Of a stretch of 64,000 bases of DNA, positions 9,770 through 23,572 are shown piece after piece. The stretch lies in contig CAMPDV010001298.1 in assembly GCA_946699065.1 (NCBI GenBank), positions 1 to 64,000 on the forward strand. The letters are read 5' to 3'. The position numbers and the translations under genes were made by a program. This DNA is from Loxodes magnus. Lineage: Eukaryota; Ciliophora; Karyorelictea; Loxodida; Loxodidae. Within the stretch, counting starts at the first letter, position 1. Every line of letters begins with the position of its first letter. The notes below the pieces were generated by a model, which searched no databases, was not told the DNA's origin, and saw only the letters and a list, made by a program, of their open reading frames with translations.

Positions 9770-12700
9770 AATTCGAGAAGCTTGACAAAATATCTAAAGA
9801 ATTAAGGATTTAAAAATTCATTGAATAAAAACAAAAAAATCTGAAAAATTACAGAATTTCATTAAATATAATAATTTTATTTCCAAAAATCTTAATATCT
9901 AGATAAAAAATAAGCAATTCTTTATATTAAAATGATTTTATTTTAATAAATTTAAAAAATGTAAGAGATATTTAATAATTATAAAAGAATAATATTTTAT
10001 TTTTATCTTTACAATAATTTTGCACTTAGTCATATATAGTTAAAAATTGTTCGTAATTTTATATTTTCCAATTCTAATTAGAGAAATTTTTTTAATCGTA
10101 AATTATAAAAGTACAATCTTTTTCATTTTATTTATTTAAATTACATTTTTTATAAGATGCTTTATTTAAGAAAATAAATGAAATATGGTCTTATAAATGA
10201 TTTTCTTTTTAATTTAGCATTTTTAATTATAAATCTGTAATTTAATAATAAAAATAATATTTTATTTTACATTACTAATTAGATTTTTTAGTTTATTTTG
10301 CATTATGATTTAATTTTTTTTATTTGAAAATAATTTGCAATTAATTTATAATTTTCAGACTTATGAATATAAACTATCTTGATATTATTTTTTAATATGT
10401 TATAAACTAAGAAAATTATATAGACTAAAAAATTAAATTCTTATAATATTTGATAAAATGTAAAGAAATATTAATTTCTTTGGGATACTATTTTTATTTT
10501 AATAAAACTTATCCTTTATAGAGATTAACGTATTAAAACATAAACTAGTTACTTTTCTTATATCTTTCTTACAGTATCAAACATTTCTTAAAATATACTT
10601 AAAGCATTTTAAATTCAAATAAATATTAGAATTACGATGAAAAATAGTAAACATTATTATATTTTAAATTTATAATTTTCGTAATTTAAACTTTTTTCTG
10701 ATTTAGGAAATAAATAATTTTATTGTTTAAACTAAAGAAAATAATTTTATTTTCTTTTGTAAACTAATTTTTATGTATGAATAATATAAAATTTGAATTT
10801 TAAGTTGTTTTTAAGATTTGAACTTTAAAATATTGAAATCATCAAATTATTTTATTTTATTTGCTGTAAGTTTCAAAGTTTTTGCTCAATTTCTTTAAAT
10901 TAAAAACATTTTTAATTGTTTTTTTTAATTAGCATTTAGTTTTTTTAAATAATTAACAAATCTGTATTAAATCTAAAAATTTAAGCATCAATAACCTAAT
11001 AATTCTAAATTACTATTACTTCTAAATATTTTTTCATTCATTCGAAAAATTTTTCCAATTATCCGTAGTTTATTAAAAACATTACTATCAACATCTAATT
11101 ATAAAAATGCAAAATAAGTCTTTAGCTATAATCCTAATATATTAAATAATTTGGAATTTTAGTAAGATAGTAAGTAAAAGGTGATTAAAAAATAAACTAT
11201 TAAATTAATTTTTAAATTTTATGATTAAAGATATGATATACGAGTTATTATTATTATATTATAAAAATACTTAAGCAAATTTAGGATATCTATACATAAT
11301 TATAGTTAAAGAAAATAAAATAAGTTATTTTCGAAAACCTTAAAAAGTTTAATTATTTCTTAATAGGTTGCATATAAATAAGAAAAATGGTAAAAATTTA
11401 ATTAAAAATTAAAAAATTAATAGAATAAAAAAATCTTTAAAATTAAAGAATTTCATTAAATATAATATTTTTAATGCCAAAATATTAGTATTTTAGTTAA
11501 AAAAGTAAGCATTTCTTTATATTAAAATGATTTTACTTAAATAATTGAATTATTTAAAAAAAACTTAATTTAATAATGATAATAATTTATCTAATTTAAG
11601 GTAATCAAAATAATTAAAGCATAAATTTAGTATAATTAGCCAAAATAAAAATAAAATTTAAGCATTTAAAATTCTTAAGAAACTTCAATTTATTAATAAT
11701 TTTTTTAATTAATTCAGATGGAAAAATAAATATGTATAATTTAAAAAATATATAATTTTTAGATTATGAAATTTGAAAAGCATAACTATTAATCGTTATA
11801 TTTTTAACATGTCTCTTAATAATTTAACAAGGATATATTACAAGGCATTTAACACGAATACAAATTTCTATGTAAAATTCATATTATAAAATTTAAATTC
11901 CACTTGCAGTTTTTTGGATGCGTTCTCTTCAAGATATTAATTCTAATTAGGAATTACTTTAATTTTATGAATTATAAGAAAATACTTAATATTTTTGCTA
12001 ATTACGATTTTGTTTATATGATAAAAAAACTAATGGAAAACTTGAGAAACTTTTACCAAAAATCTTGAAGTGAATCTGTATCATTTACAGATAATTTCAA
12101 GACTTAAGGAAAATTGATTTCTAAACTTAAACTTTAAACACAATAAGTTTAACTTTTGTTTGCACAAAAATTTTATTGTAAAATAAGCAAAGGATCAAAT
12201 CTAAATTATCGAGAAATAAACTATCTAAAGAAAAATTCGCAAAAGAGACTTCCTTAAAGAAAATATTTTTCTCTTTAAGATTAAAACTTAATTCTCTCAG
12301 GAATTGTCATTTTACAATTAAGGTTGAATTATTCTATTTTTGTAGTACTTTTGATTAATTGAATAAATTTATATTTAAATAAAAATAAAAATTAATTCTT
12401 TTTTTAATATTCTTTGAAGAGTGCTTATATCTCTTTCTGTTGCTTATAAGAATTGATTTACTTTTTTAGATTATTTAAATTCCAATTTTTAATTTGATTT
12501 TATATAGTACAACTGTTGATCATAGTTAATTAATTTTACAAGTTATTTGCTTTATTATTATTTTGATATTTTTATAAAGATTATAATCTATTTATTAATC
12601 TTGCTCATTCATAAAAGTTTTAGTTTCTGTATAATGTTTAATTTTAAATAATGTCAGTAAATATATCAAACTTATTATTTTAGATTTTTTACTTATGCTA

Positions 12701-14515
12701 TATGCTTTAAATCTTAATCCTCAAAAGATCTATTTTTTAATTCTAACAATGTGCAGAATAAACTTAATGAAAAACTAACTTTTTTATTTAATTCTTATAA
12801 GTAACAAAACTATCTATATTTATACTAATAAATATTTAACTAATGAAACTATACATTCTCTCCATTTAGTAAAGTATCTGTTTAAATAATAATTTTAAAT
12901 AATTATAATTTATAGTAAACATACTATTTTAAACTATAAAAAGTAATAAAATTTATAAATTTATAGTAAGTAATTTAAACATAGCAAAGATATTCTAGAT
13001 AATAGAATATTAATAGATAATATATTAATCTTTTACTAATAAAATCATTATTTACTATAGGAAAAATAGGTATTAGCATAAGAATAAACATTTGGTAAAC
13101 TTAAATATGATAAATAAATTAATAAATAAAGTGGCAGTATACTTAAGATTAAAGTAAATCAAAATTAAAGATATTTTAACATCAAAATAAACACTTAATT
13201 TGAAAATTGAAATAATTACTTATAAGTCATAGTAAACAGTCTTACTAAGTTTTAGATATGAAACTTAATAATAGTATCGAAGTTAGAAAAATGTTTTAAA
13301 TGCTCACAAATTAATAATATCTTATGCCATTTAGATAATTCTCTTATCATAGTAAAGTATCATATATTGATTCTCACTTTTATAAAAATAATAAGAATAT
13401 AAAAACTCATAAAGAAGGATATTGCTTATAAATTACTTCAAAAACAAGTAAAATTTAGAATGCTTTGAAAGGGCTATCTAGATAATTGAAAAACGAAAAA
13501 CTTAAACCAATTAAGTGTTTTATTTGAAATCTTTGAAATATCCGGAAAAAACAATTGAAAATTAAAGGCAATAATTAAGTTTTAATTTGATATCAAGTTA
13601 AAGAAAGAAAAAATTGTTTCTATAATTTAAAAATAAAGAGAAAATGAATTACCGCTGAAGTTTCTTATTTAGAGATCATAAGGATGAAAAAGCCTTAAAA
13701 ATTTAAGAAGGGTTATTATAACTAAGATAATTTGCTAAGTAGCTGAAAGATTTATCAAGTGAATAAATTATTTTAATTAAAGGACTGATTGTTGATATAA
13801 CTATACTTGAATATCTTTAAGTTAAATTATAATTATTTATTATCTGATAAATCTTAATCCACTTAATGTGTTTATTTTAACTATATGCTTTTTAAGTAAA
13901 ATATTATATTACATGGTTTATTATTGGATAATTAAGTGAATATATGAGAATACTATTATTTCTCTTTGTTATTATTATTTTACCTAAGATATTATAAACT
14001 CTAATGTTAATAGCTTACTTTATAAAGTGTTAAATTAATTTTATAGACTTTAGTATATATTGTTTTGATAATTTTCTATTTAGAACTAATTATCTAGACC
14101 CAAAAAATTATTCTTGATGCCTTAATTTAAGCCTGGCTTATTATTATATTGGTTAAACTTATGTAAGATGAATGGTAATAGAAAATAAATGAAAAGTATG
14201 ATAGATTGAGTATAATTATATGGTTTACTAATAATAACTGGAAGTATTATTATTATATCATACAATTACTTATTATAATCTCTAAAATTAATTTTAATTA
14301 CTATATCCTTTTATAAACTGGATACTATTTCTATTTTTAATTCCTATATCATTTAACATTTGTAACAGCATTCTAAAATTATTTAGTTAAAAGTATTAGG
14401 GATTTCAATAGCTCTAAGTTTCATTATAACTTAGATTATTAAAAAGAATATTCAATTACAAAGAAAATTTAAAAAATGCTTAAGTATAAAATAAAAAGTC
14501 TGTAGGAGTATCATT
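9770..14515. other. AT-rich stretch without supported genes
   Basis: About 4.7 kb of A/T-rich sequence with long homopolymer runs. Around 13230-13360 a reading resembling a worn WD40 strand is visible but too weak to call. Nothing else is supported. Confidence 0.5.
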
Positions 14516-15250
14516 ATGTGCTTCTCTCAATCTTAGTATACTAAATAATCTCCTAAAATCCTTAAAAATATTAAATTCATACCTAGGAGGAAATAAACTT
14601 ATGCTCTAAGAGAGATTCTTAATATGATTGTCTTGAGGTCTGTAGCTATGTTTACTTTATGCTTTAATGAAACTTACTCAAAGTTAATATAGTAACGTAA
14701 GGCAAGACTTATAATGGAATATTTCTTGTACTAATGAGATTTCAATTATCTTTCCGAATTAAATTAATTTAGCAATAAATAAAAAATTAATGCTTATATC
14801 TAATCTATTATATCCTTAATAGGTAATTTTCCTTTCTTATCTAGCAAAGTTTAAGGTTTTAAAGTATTGTAATTTAATAATAGTTTAAAAGTAATAAATT
14901 ATAGAAGCTATTCTATTAATTTTAGCTTTAGTAGATTTATTTTATTTTTAGTTATTTAGTTTAAAAATAACTAAAAATAGATGAAAATATCTAGATTATG
15001 TAAAAGGGATATGTAATAAATTAAGTAGCAGTTAGTAAAATAGCAAAACTAGTTACTTTAATAGAGAATTATAGGGAACTTTCTCTTCACTAAATTATAA
15101 TAAAGATTAATTTAGATTTGAATTATAAGTATGAAGCATATATTACATAATACATTTTATATCATTAATCATATTAATTATATATAAGTATAAACAGCAA
15201 CATTAGAGAATAATACTTTAATTTTAGCTAAAATAAAACATCATTATTGA
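14516..15250 (+). CDS. Possible protein of unknown function
   Basis: One frame from ATG 14516 (MCFSQSQYTKQSPKILKN..) stays readable for 245 codons to TGA 15248, using TGA twice internally (QWDF, IWII). Composition is ordinary in the first third (ALREILNMIVLRSVAMFTL) and becomes AT-driven later. A competing frame in the first 250 bases is also protein-like. No family, no paralogue in the window; treat as a weak prediction. Confidence 0.25.
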
Positions 15251-15501
15251 TGTTATAAAATTAAATTAATCAAACTAATTACAATTATAGTTACTATCAT
15301 TTTACACTAATGCACCTAACATTAAATAAAAACTAAATAAACCAACAAATTAAAAAGGAAAGTCGATAAAAATAGCAAAAGAACTAAACCGCAAATTAAG
15401 ATTATATGTTAAGATATAAGAAATTGGCTATTTTATTAAAAGGCAATTATAAAATCCTGACGGAATTATAAATTTATATTGCCATTCATGAAACCTTAAC
15501 T

Positions 15502-15759
15502 TCAATTATGAATAACCAATTAGGATGCTTAGCTTGTATTAGATATTAATAATGTACTAAAGTATAAAATCAAAAACATTACAAAAAGTAAAATAAAAAT
15601 AATGGATTGTAAGGGATTTTGGAAATAGATATTTATTAAAACTCTTATAACGTAGAATAGTAAATTAAAATATATTTGAATTAATCCTTTTTTGAGAAAT
15701 ACAAAATTTGAGAAATACTGAGAAGTTTGGAAAGTAGAATAATTTGCAAATGTTCTCAT
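15502..15759 (-). CDS. Possible small membrane protein, 85 aa
   Basis: Reverse-strand frame from ATG 15759 (MRTFANYSTFQ..) to TGA 15502 with a hydrophobic C-terminal half (IIFILLFVMFLILYFS). TAA/TAG codons appear only near the end. Hydrophobic reading on one strand can be the antisense shadow of Lys/Glu-rich sequence, so the call is weak. Confidence 0.25.
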
Positions 15760-16279
15760 TAAATGTAAGACTAAGTTGAGGTAAATAACGAAAACTTAAA
15801 TTTAATAAAAATTAATCTAATCTAATATCTAATAATATTTACTAATTTGAAAAATATAAGAAATAAGCATTACTTTTCGAAGATGAATTATGAGATTTTT
15901 TACATATGACTAAAGCAAACTTTACTCCGAATCGTTTATTTGAGAGTAGTAGCAAAGAATTAAAAAATATAACTTGTTATGAATTGATTCTATTATTTAG
16001 TATAGGAAAAAAAGTAATTACTATAAGAACTAAAATTAAAAAAATAATAATCTAATAATTTACTTTTTAGATTCAAAAAGTATAAACAAAAATCTTTTAC
16101 CTAAAATTGCTAAAATTAACTCATTTTTATATAAACCTGTGACATTAAGAAGATACTAACTGTATATTTAAAAGAAATAATTCTACGGAAAGTTACAATG
16201 AAGATGCGTTTTAAATATTTGATACAGAATTAATAAACAATAAGCATTATCCAACAAAATTAGCTTATAAATTCAGAAA

Positions 16280-17054
16280 AAAGACTAGAAAATGAAAAAT
16301 TAAATTAAACTTAAAATATTAGAAATTTTAGATATTCAACTATAAATAAATTAAAAGTTAGCTATTTAATTTATTTAATTTTGAAAAGCAAAATATCTAA
16401 TACATACTTCTTCCATTAGAATCAACTGGAATAGGAAAATTTAAACTATTAAAAATATTTAACAATATGATACTACTAATTAAGTAAAATCCTGGAAATT
16501 ATAAGAAATTGGCATAATTCCTAAACATAATAACACTTTATTCATTACATAATTTACCAGCTTTTAGTAATTGATTAACTCTTTCAAAATAAAAATAAAG
16601 AAAGAGTGAAAATAATTAAAATGAGGTAGATTATTAATAGTAGACTAAATAAATATGTTAGCATCATATATTTGAAAAGTTATAAATAAGATTAAAAGAA
16701 ATTGCTAATAAATAGGTACCAATTGGAAATTACAATATAATATATGTTGGTGCCTTAGGATGAATACTACCAATAAATGAAATTTATTATATTGATTTAA
16801 AACAGTTAAAGATTGTTCAGATTTAATAGTTGGATTGTTATGTTCCAATTTAATAAATATAATAATTTACTTACGATAAGAAATAAGGTAATAAATTAAG
16901 AATTTTATTAGTTCATAGGATTGCTGAAAAACTAGAAATTAACAGAGATTCATTCGTTAATAAACGCATTGATAGAAAACCTTAAATCTATTGTCAGCAA
17001 TACATTAAGTAAAATAAATTTGAATGGAGTTTGATTAAATAACTTTTGATGTGA
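16280..17054 (+). CDS. Possible protein of unknown function, start unresolved
   Basis: A single frame is readable from about 16280 to TGA 17052. The most protein-like part reads LPLESTGIGKFKLLKIF, then NYNIIYVGALGWILP, then LLVHRIAEKLEINRDSF, with TGA as tryptophan in two places. First-codon-position G is enriched in 16660-16830, as in real genes here. No clear initiator ATG and no recognised domain. A second frame from ATG 16621 to TGA 17032 also looks helical at its end, so the exon structure is uncertain. Confidence 0.3.
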
Positions 17055-17507
17055 AGATGATTGTATATGGTTCCAAAATATCAGCAAAGATAAATGAAAT
17101 CATAAAGTCAGTTAGATTATGCATAACGTACTTTTAGACATTCATATCTTTCTTGTATTTTTAAATATTTAATCTTATAAATGAATCTATATATAAATTA
17201 ATATTCTAGTCTACCACTCTAGCAATTAAAAAACAGGCTTCTCATTTTAGTCTATAAAGCTAAATTTCTAGCTTTTATTATTATTGCAGTTTAATGTATT
17301 TATTTAAAGATATTCCTTCAAGAAAGATCTACTTTTTGAGCTACTTAAATCTATTTTTTAAATAAAATTAGGTTTTTTTCTTACTTTTATATAATAAAAA
17401 ATAAAGACATTGAAGATTGTAGCATATTGGCTTAATTTACTTATGATTTCATCTGTAAGAAAAATAAATAAAAATAGAAATTAAATTTTTGATTTTATCT
17501 TTGAACT

Positions 17508-18500
17508 ATGCTTATAGCAGATGTTGAGGCTTTTCTAAAAATTGGATGAGAGAATAAAAAGCTTCAAATGTAAATTTACTAACAGATATAAGAGTCTTTC
17601 GTGGAACTGTAAGCGGGTCTGAATTTTATACCAAAACGAGAAGAAAAACCAAAGGTTTCTTGGTATAATGAAGAGACAGGATAAACATGTTAGCAAGATT
17701 AAACTCAAAAAGAAGTAGCAATCGATGAAAAAATTTGTGCTCCATAGAGAATAAAACTGTAAGAGTAAACCAAAGAAAACCATTAAGTTTTGCAGTAAAA
17801 AAGCTTTTAAAGCAAAATATTATAATCCACATTAATTCAGAAAAGATTGACAATAAATAGAGTGAAGCCAAATAAGTTAGCAACAGCTAATAGAATGAAT
17901 AGCGATATTATAAATATAGATAGAAAGATATAGAAGAAATGAACATCCTTTTGAGTAAAAGCAGAGAAAGTAAGCGGGCATTTTTTACATAACTTCTAGA
18001 AGGTAATTGAAACTAACTCTGACTATTTAGAAGAGTATAAAAAATTACGGAATAACACAGAGCTTAAACAATTGTGCATATACAAGATATGAAGGAATAG
18101 GCAGAGATAGGTAAAATTTACTATTTTAAGGTGCAGATTTATAAAAAAACCTTTTCATTAGTAAATGAGAGCTAAAATAAAGAAGAGCAAAATAAATTTC
18201 TGAAAGGTTTACATATTTGTCGAGGTGATAAACACTTAGATGTTACGATTCAGGGAAAAAACAATTGCCAAATACCAGAAAAATAAAATTATCCTTATTT
18301 TAAGAAGGAAACATCATAAGAGTAAGAGAAAAGGAGCTTAATGGAATTCTATTATTTATTAATTTTTAGTAAGGAAAAAGCATGGTAAAACTACATTCTT
18401 TTAGTGATAGTAATTATTTTGCTATTACCTGGTCTAATATATGGCTTATATTAATTAATTAAGTTTATAACTAATATAAGAAGCTTAATAGCAAATAATA
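17508..18500 (+). CDS. Multi-intron coiled-coil protein with C-terminal membrane segment
   Basis: Exon 1 starts at ATG 17508 (MLIADVEAFLKIGWENKK) and shows strong G enrichment at first codon positions. Frame changes are explained by short GT..AG introns: one of several options near 17757-17785 (17, 23 or 29 nt, all restoring the same frame), and a 28-nt intron GTAATTGAAA..TTTAG around 18000 joining LLE to EEYKKLRNNTELKQL. A third change near 18050-18130 is not resolved. The later part reads GKIYYFKVQIYKKTFSLVN and then ends with a hydrophobic segment ILLVIVIILLLPGLIYGLY near 18390-18450. The stop is not certain; the frame stays open to 18886. Overall a long helical protein with a tail anchor; family not recognised. 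Confidence 0.4.
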
Positions 18501-18821
18501 AATCTTTGTTTTCTATTATTATTTTGACTTATTTAAGTTTAGCTAATTATTACTTTTAACAAAATGTTTTAATACCTTCTCTATATTATATTAAACAAAC
18601 ACTATCAAGTTTATAATTATCAAATAAATGCTATTCGATACTTATTAGTAAATAAGTATTAGAAACCCTCAAAATGGAATTGATATTTTAGCTTTATTCC
18701 TAGTTATATTATTTCTTAAGAATCTTACTAATCTTCACTTTTAATCTAACATATTATAATTATAAAGTCGTACAATATTATTCAAGTCTGTTTGCTAATA
18801 GCCTATGGATAAAAGAAATAA

Positions 18822-19076
18822 TCATTTAAGGCTCTTTAGAATTTTCCACCTATTGGGTAAATCTTTTGCGAAAATTCCAATATTGATAGAATTTGTATTC
18901 CAGGAATTTGTTTGAAGGATAAAATTTTGTATTAGTTTTTTTAAAAAAGTCTTTAGCCTTTTTAGCATTATATTGTTTAATAACCAAAAATATAATAAAT
19001 TAAGCATATTAACTATTTCCACTATAAAATTAAAAGTTCTACAATAGTATATAGATGTGCTATTACTAAGATACAT
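18822..19076 (-). CDS. Possible small protein, 84 aa
   Basis: Reverse-strand ORF from ATG 19076 (MYLSNSTSIYYC..) to TGA 18822. It uses no TAA/TAG and encodes tryptophan by TGG only, unusual for chance in this composition. The C-terminal half (LKKLIQNFILQ.. and FAKDLPNRWKILKSLK) is protein-like. It overlaps the tail region of the preceding forward gene if that gene runs to 18886, so only one of the two is right. No family recognised. Confidence 0.35.
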   Translation of the reverse strand: MYLSNSTSIYYCRTFNFIVEIVNMLNLLYFWLLNNIMLKRLKTFLKKLIQNFILQTNSWNTNSINIGIFAKDLPNRWKILKSLK

Positions 19077-19627
19077 GGTTAATAATTATTTAAATGTTAT
19101 AAGTATATCTCTTATAGTCTTTACATTAAAGCACTAAATATATAATACTAATAAGCTGCTTTGTTAAAATAAAGGGTTGCTAATAGTCTTAGTAACTGTA
19201 ATATAATAATGCTAGGCTATTAAAATTAGGATATAGTGATTAGTTAATTAAGCTAGGTTGTTAATCTTATATCCTTGCTACTTTAATATCTAATTATTTG
19301 TCTATTTAGGTTAAAATAAGTTGCTATTAAAATAACAAGCTTTTACTTCTTTTAAATATATTAAGGTTTACCATTATTTGTAGTTATAGTGAGTGAGGTG
19401 TAATTAGCTTACTACGTTTGAATACCAATCAGTTTAATAGATTCAAGATAGTGAGATCTAATAAAAACCTTAGTCTAGTCTAGTAATATGTGAAGCTTAA
19501 AAACTTACTTGAAGTTGTTTATTGGCAATTCCTTTAGATCTTTATATGGTGAATAAAGGAACATTAAAGAAAAGTCAGCAAGATGAAAATTTAATTCTAA
19601 TAAGAAACAGTGATCTAAAAGACAGAG

Positions 19628-20673
19628 TCAGATATCAATTTCTATAGTCCAAATTTTAGTAAAAAGTAGAGAATGTTGAATGAAGCAAATAATAGACACT
19701 AAGAATGAGCTTAAAATTAAGATAAAGCGAGGTATTTGGACAATCTTATATTTGTCATTAATTGCTTGACTGGTTTTGTCTATGAATTCATCTAAGAAAT
19801 ATTTAAAAGCCTCAAATACTTCCAAACGAGAGATTCTTATTAGTGATGTTAATTTCTCTAAGGATTGCTAAAAATTTTGAACTCTTTGATGAAGGCTGCG
19901 GAGAACATTAAATTGCTGTCTGATTTCTACTTAACTTCATTGCTAGAATTGCGATATTTTTGTAGTTAGAAATGCTTGATAAACAGAAAAATATATAGAA
20001 GACTAATCAAGCTTTGGAAGTTTTTTCGCTATATTTTGATATATATAATATTAAGCCTGATACCCGAATAAAATCAAAGAAACAGAAAAAGACGAAATAC
20101 CAAAAACAAAACATTCCCAGTATGAAACTTAATCTTTAAAATAAAGTCACATCTTCAAAGATAGAAACGAAATAGACGGTTAGCTTTTAATCCAGACCTC
20201 GTTGGATATAAACGGGTAGATTTGAAAGAAACTAAATATAGTTTAAAGATTATCTGATAAAACCATCAGAGGTTTAGAAGAATTATTACTATGAAAGAAT
20301 AGTTTGAACTAAAGGAATTAAAAAAAGAAAAAAGTATAGGAATATCCCATCAACGATAGATATTTAAAATTAAAGAATCTCAATGAGTCTCCTATTGTTT
20401 TTAACATGCTGAATATAACTGCCAAGTAAAGTTGACTAGTAAAAAATGTTTAAACTCCCTGCTTTCAATTTTTTAAATTGCAAGTTTAGTCTAAGAGCTA
20501 CGCTACAATGAGGAGTTTAATCTAGCAGTAAAAAGATAATAAGCAACTTTCTTTAAAAGGGAAGAAAAAAGCAAAAAAATAATAAATCTAAGCTATAATA
20601 TTTAAGGATTAAGGAACATTAATATAATTTACTTACCTAATAAGTAGAATCTAGAGTTTAAAACAAAAAACAT
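19628..20673 (-). CDS. Multi-pass membrane protein with a C-terminal helical domain
   Basis: Read from ATG 20673 (MFFVLNSRFYLLA..) with a 44-nt intron at 20593-20636 (reverse strand GTAAGT..TATAG); removing it leaves exactly 334 codons to TGA 19628. The N-terminal 200 residues hold several hydrophobic stretches (SQLYLAVIFSMLKTI, FVFGISSFSVSLILFGY). The C-terminal part is heptad-like (RQQFNVLRSLHQRVQNFQQ, LEVFEAFKYFLDEFIDK) and closes with one more membrane segment, FILILSSFLVSIICFIQ. In-frame TGA serves as Trp in KNWKQG, KMWLYF and FQQWSQVE. Opposite-strand frames in 19.58-20.45 kb are also open, but lack a consistent intron solution. No family recognised; general layout could suit an organelle or vesicle membrane protein. 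Confidence 0.5.
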
Positions 20674-21689
20674 TTGATAGATTTATTTTAAAGCTTTTCG
20701 TAAAAGAAAATAGACAACTTCATATTATTCTTTTTTAGAAGATTTACAATATTGAGGCTAGGAAGTAGATTTACCTTCAAAGTAGCTGCTTGCTTATATG
20801 AATCAATTAAGATAGTTTAATAGCTGGCTTAGTTTCTTTCAGTTTATCTTTTTAAAATTTATGTTAAAGAAAGACAAACTAAGTGTAAGAGCGAGGAACT
20901 ACATATCAATGAGCAGTAAATTGAAATGATTTGAGAAGAAAGCAAGTTCAAACTGACCAAAAAACAACTTCAAAGTACTAGCCTCAGAGTTAATAAATCC
21001 ATTAAAGTATTTAATTGATTATTTATTGGAGCATTACTAGTTAAATTAATATATTATTAAGATTACTAGACTCAGTATCTTTAATTAAAGATAGCCTAAT
21101 TCTGTATAATACTTCTTATTTATGTATCTTAATAAACTAACAAGATACATTAAACCTTTAAATATACTATATATTTCATTCTAAGCTTTTATTTACAAGA
21201 TATTTGCTAATAAGTATATTAAACTAATTTAAAAATAAAATCTAGCTTTAATGCTTTTTATGGTAGTTAATATTTTAGGTTTATTTTAGCTTAGAGATAT
21301 AAGGAAATCAATTAGAGTAGTATGGTCTAAATTAAGAAAAGGGAAGTTAAGCATATAGAGCTTTAAAGGATTAGACTGATAATGTTTTCAAGAGATTAAA
21401 GTATGAATGTTTTTGTAGTTTTGAGATTTAAATTTATGTCTATTGAATAGTGTAGTGAATGAAGCAGCAAATTCAATCTAAGATATTGCAAAGTTGGAGA
21501 AAAAAACAGCAATTTTTATATTCCTAAGAGAATAAAAAATAAACGTAACTGAAAATTTATGATTTAAGATAATCAAGAAATTGAAAAACTTAAAGAGTGT
21601 GTAAAATTATGCTACTTCGAAAATTTAGATCTCGAGCTATTGCATGAATATTTCAATCTAAATTTTATAACAGCCATTGAATATTCTAG

Positions 21690-22169
21690 TTCTAGAAGGA
21701 TTTACATTTTTTTGATTTTTTCAAAAGGACAATTCTTAGATTTATAAGTTCAAAGTAGACATTTTGGCAACCACTTTGGACATGTACATTTCTCATTTAA
21801 TCACAGCTTTTTTATTTAAGACTTTGATTAATTAAATTTTAGTGACTTTTTTTTTCTATTTAGAAGCACTGGAATTCTATAATATTTATTCTTCTATAAA
21901 ACTTTTGTTATTCTATTTTTCTTAAGAAGCACTTGTTAAACCATGCTCAATATCCAATTTGTAACTACTTGCAAACTTAAATATTTTTTAAATATCAAGC
22001 ATGCCTTTTGGTTGCAATTTATTATTTTAATTTATTCAGAAAAAAATTAAAGTTTAGCAGCTATTTCATTCTAGATAGCAAATGATATTCTTAAATCTTT
22101 TAATTAATAAATTTCAATTTAAGCTTTAAAACTCTTATCTTGTATGTTTAATTTTTTTCTCACTTTCAT
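21690..22169 (-). pseudogene. Helical protein gene, frameshifted in copy 2
   Basis: The reverse strand from ATG 22169 reads MKVRKKLNIQDKSFK.., QNEIAAKLQFF, then shifts frame to MLDIQKIFKFASSYKLDIEH and onward. In copy 4 the same two parts lie in one frame without interruption and end at TGA 55606, so the indel in the TTTTTTTCTGAATAAATT region is probably a lesion of copy 2. After the shift the frame stays protein-like (VAKMSTLNLQIQELSF). No family recognised; lysine-rich and helical. Confidence 0.4.
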
Positions 22170-23572
22170 TATGTTTATTTAAATCCTTTCTTATTACTAC
22201 TAAAGACTGTATTCTTTTTAAATTTTATGACTAAAGTCAACTAGACTAGGATTTATTGTGGCTTTAATTTTAGTTTTAAATAAATTATACTAGCTAATCT
22301 AATACTTATATTATCTCATACTACAAAGAAACATATTATGTTAAGTTTACTCTTTCTATTAATTCAGAAAATAATAATAGAATATATTATAAATATGCTT
22401 TCTTACTTAAAAGCTTATAATTTTCTAAATATCAAACAATTAATTTTAATAAATAGAGTATTAATAGTTATAACTATGTTTTTTAGATTTGTATATAATA
22501 ATAGAATTAAGTTTTTATCTTTAAATAATCTAGAATAATTTAGGTATTATTAATTAGAAATGATAATTACAAAAATAACATAAATAATAAATATAATATT
22601 AGTTTGCTATAAAAGAGAAAGTTATCTAAATGTATTAATTATAACTAATCTAATATCTAAATTAAAGAGAAATTAATTAATAACTAATAAAGCTAAAAGG
22701 ATAAAATATTAAGTATTTAATAGACATAATTAAACATATTAAAGCTTATTTTAATAATAAAATTAAATATTACTATTTAATAATTGTAAGATAAAATTAG
22801 TGATACACCATTTATAGTTAGTTTAAATATTTACTTTCTACTACTTATATTTATTACATTTATATATTTTGCTTAGAATCAACATTATAATAAATTATAT
22901 TAGTTTATTATTATAAGAGAGACCTTTATAAATAAAAAGTTTTAATGAAATAGTAGTAAGAAAGTGGACAATTAAAAGAGTTTATATTATAAATACTAAA
23001 AATGCTTTGTTTTAAATAATTTGATGTTTTTTAATATTTATTCAAACTAATTAATAAGAAACTTATTTTATTTCATTTTTTTAATTAGTAAAAAGATTAA
23101 AGAAATAATTTTTTGATTAAATGTAAGTGAAAAGCAATAATTAATAACAGTAGCTTTTAAAAGAATTGTAATATTTTATTTATCAATTAGATTAGTTTAC
23201 AAAGAAATAAGGTTTTCTTATTAAGAGTCTTTGATTTAAAGCACAAATAAGTAATAATTAATAAATGCATATTAAAGTTATTATAATAAGGATATAAATT
23301 CTTCATTATAAAACTTTTGAAATAATAAATTATCCTTATATTTAAAAGTAAAAAGATATAAAATAATTAAAATTATAAAAGCTTTTACACTATTAGTTTA
23401 ATATCTTGTATTGTTTTAAGACAAAAATAGAAAAATCAATGTTTAAGAAATGAGATATTTATAAATATGTTTAATAAATAATTTAATTGTTTAATTGTAT
23501 TGAAATTAAGTAAGTAAAACTTATTGAGTTATTTTAATTAAATATTTATTGAAGTAAGTTATAAAAATTAAA

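Noticed and set aside
17535-17883. Reverse-strand membrane-protein-like frames
   Set aside because: Antisense to a forward exon with clear first-position G enrichment.
19582-20410. Forward-strand protein-like frames opposite the membrane protein gene
   Set aside because: Three frames are open at once and none has a consistent start, intron and stop, unlike the reverse-strand model.
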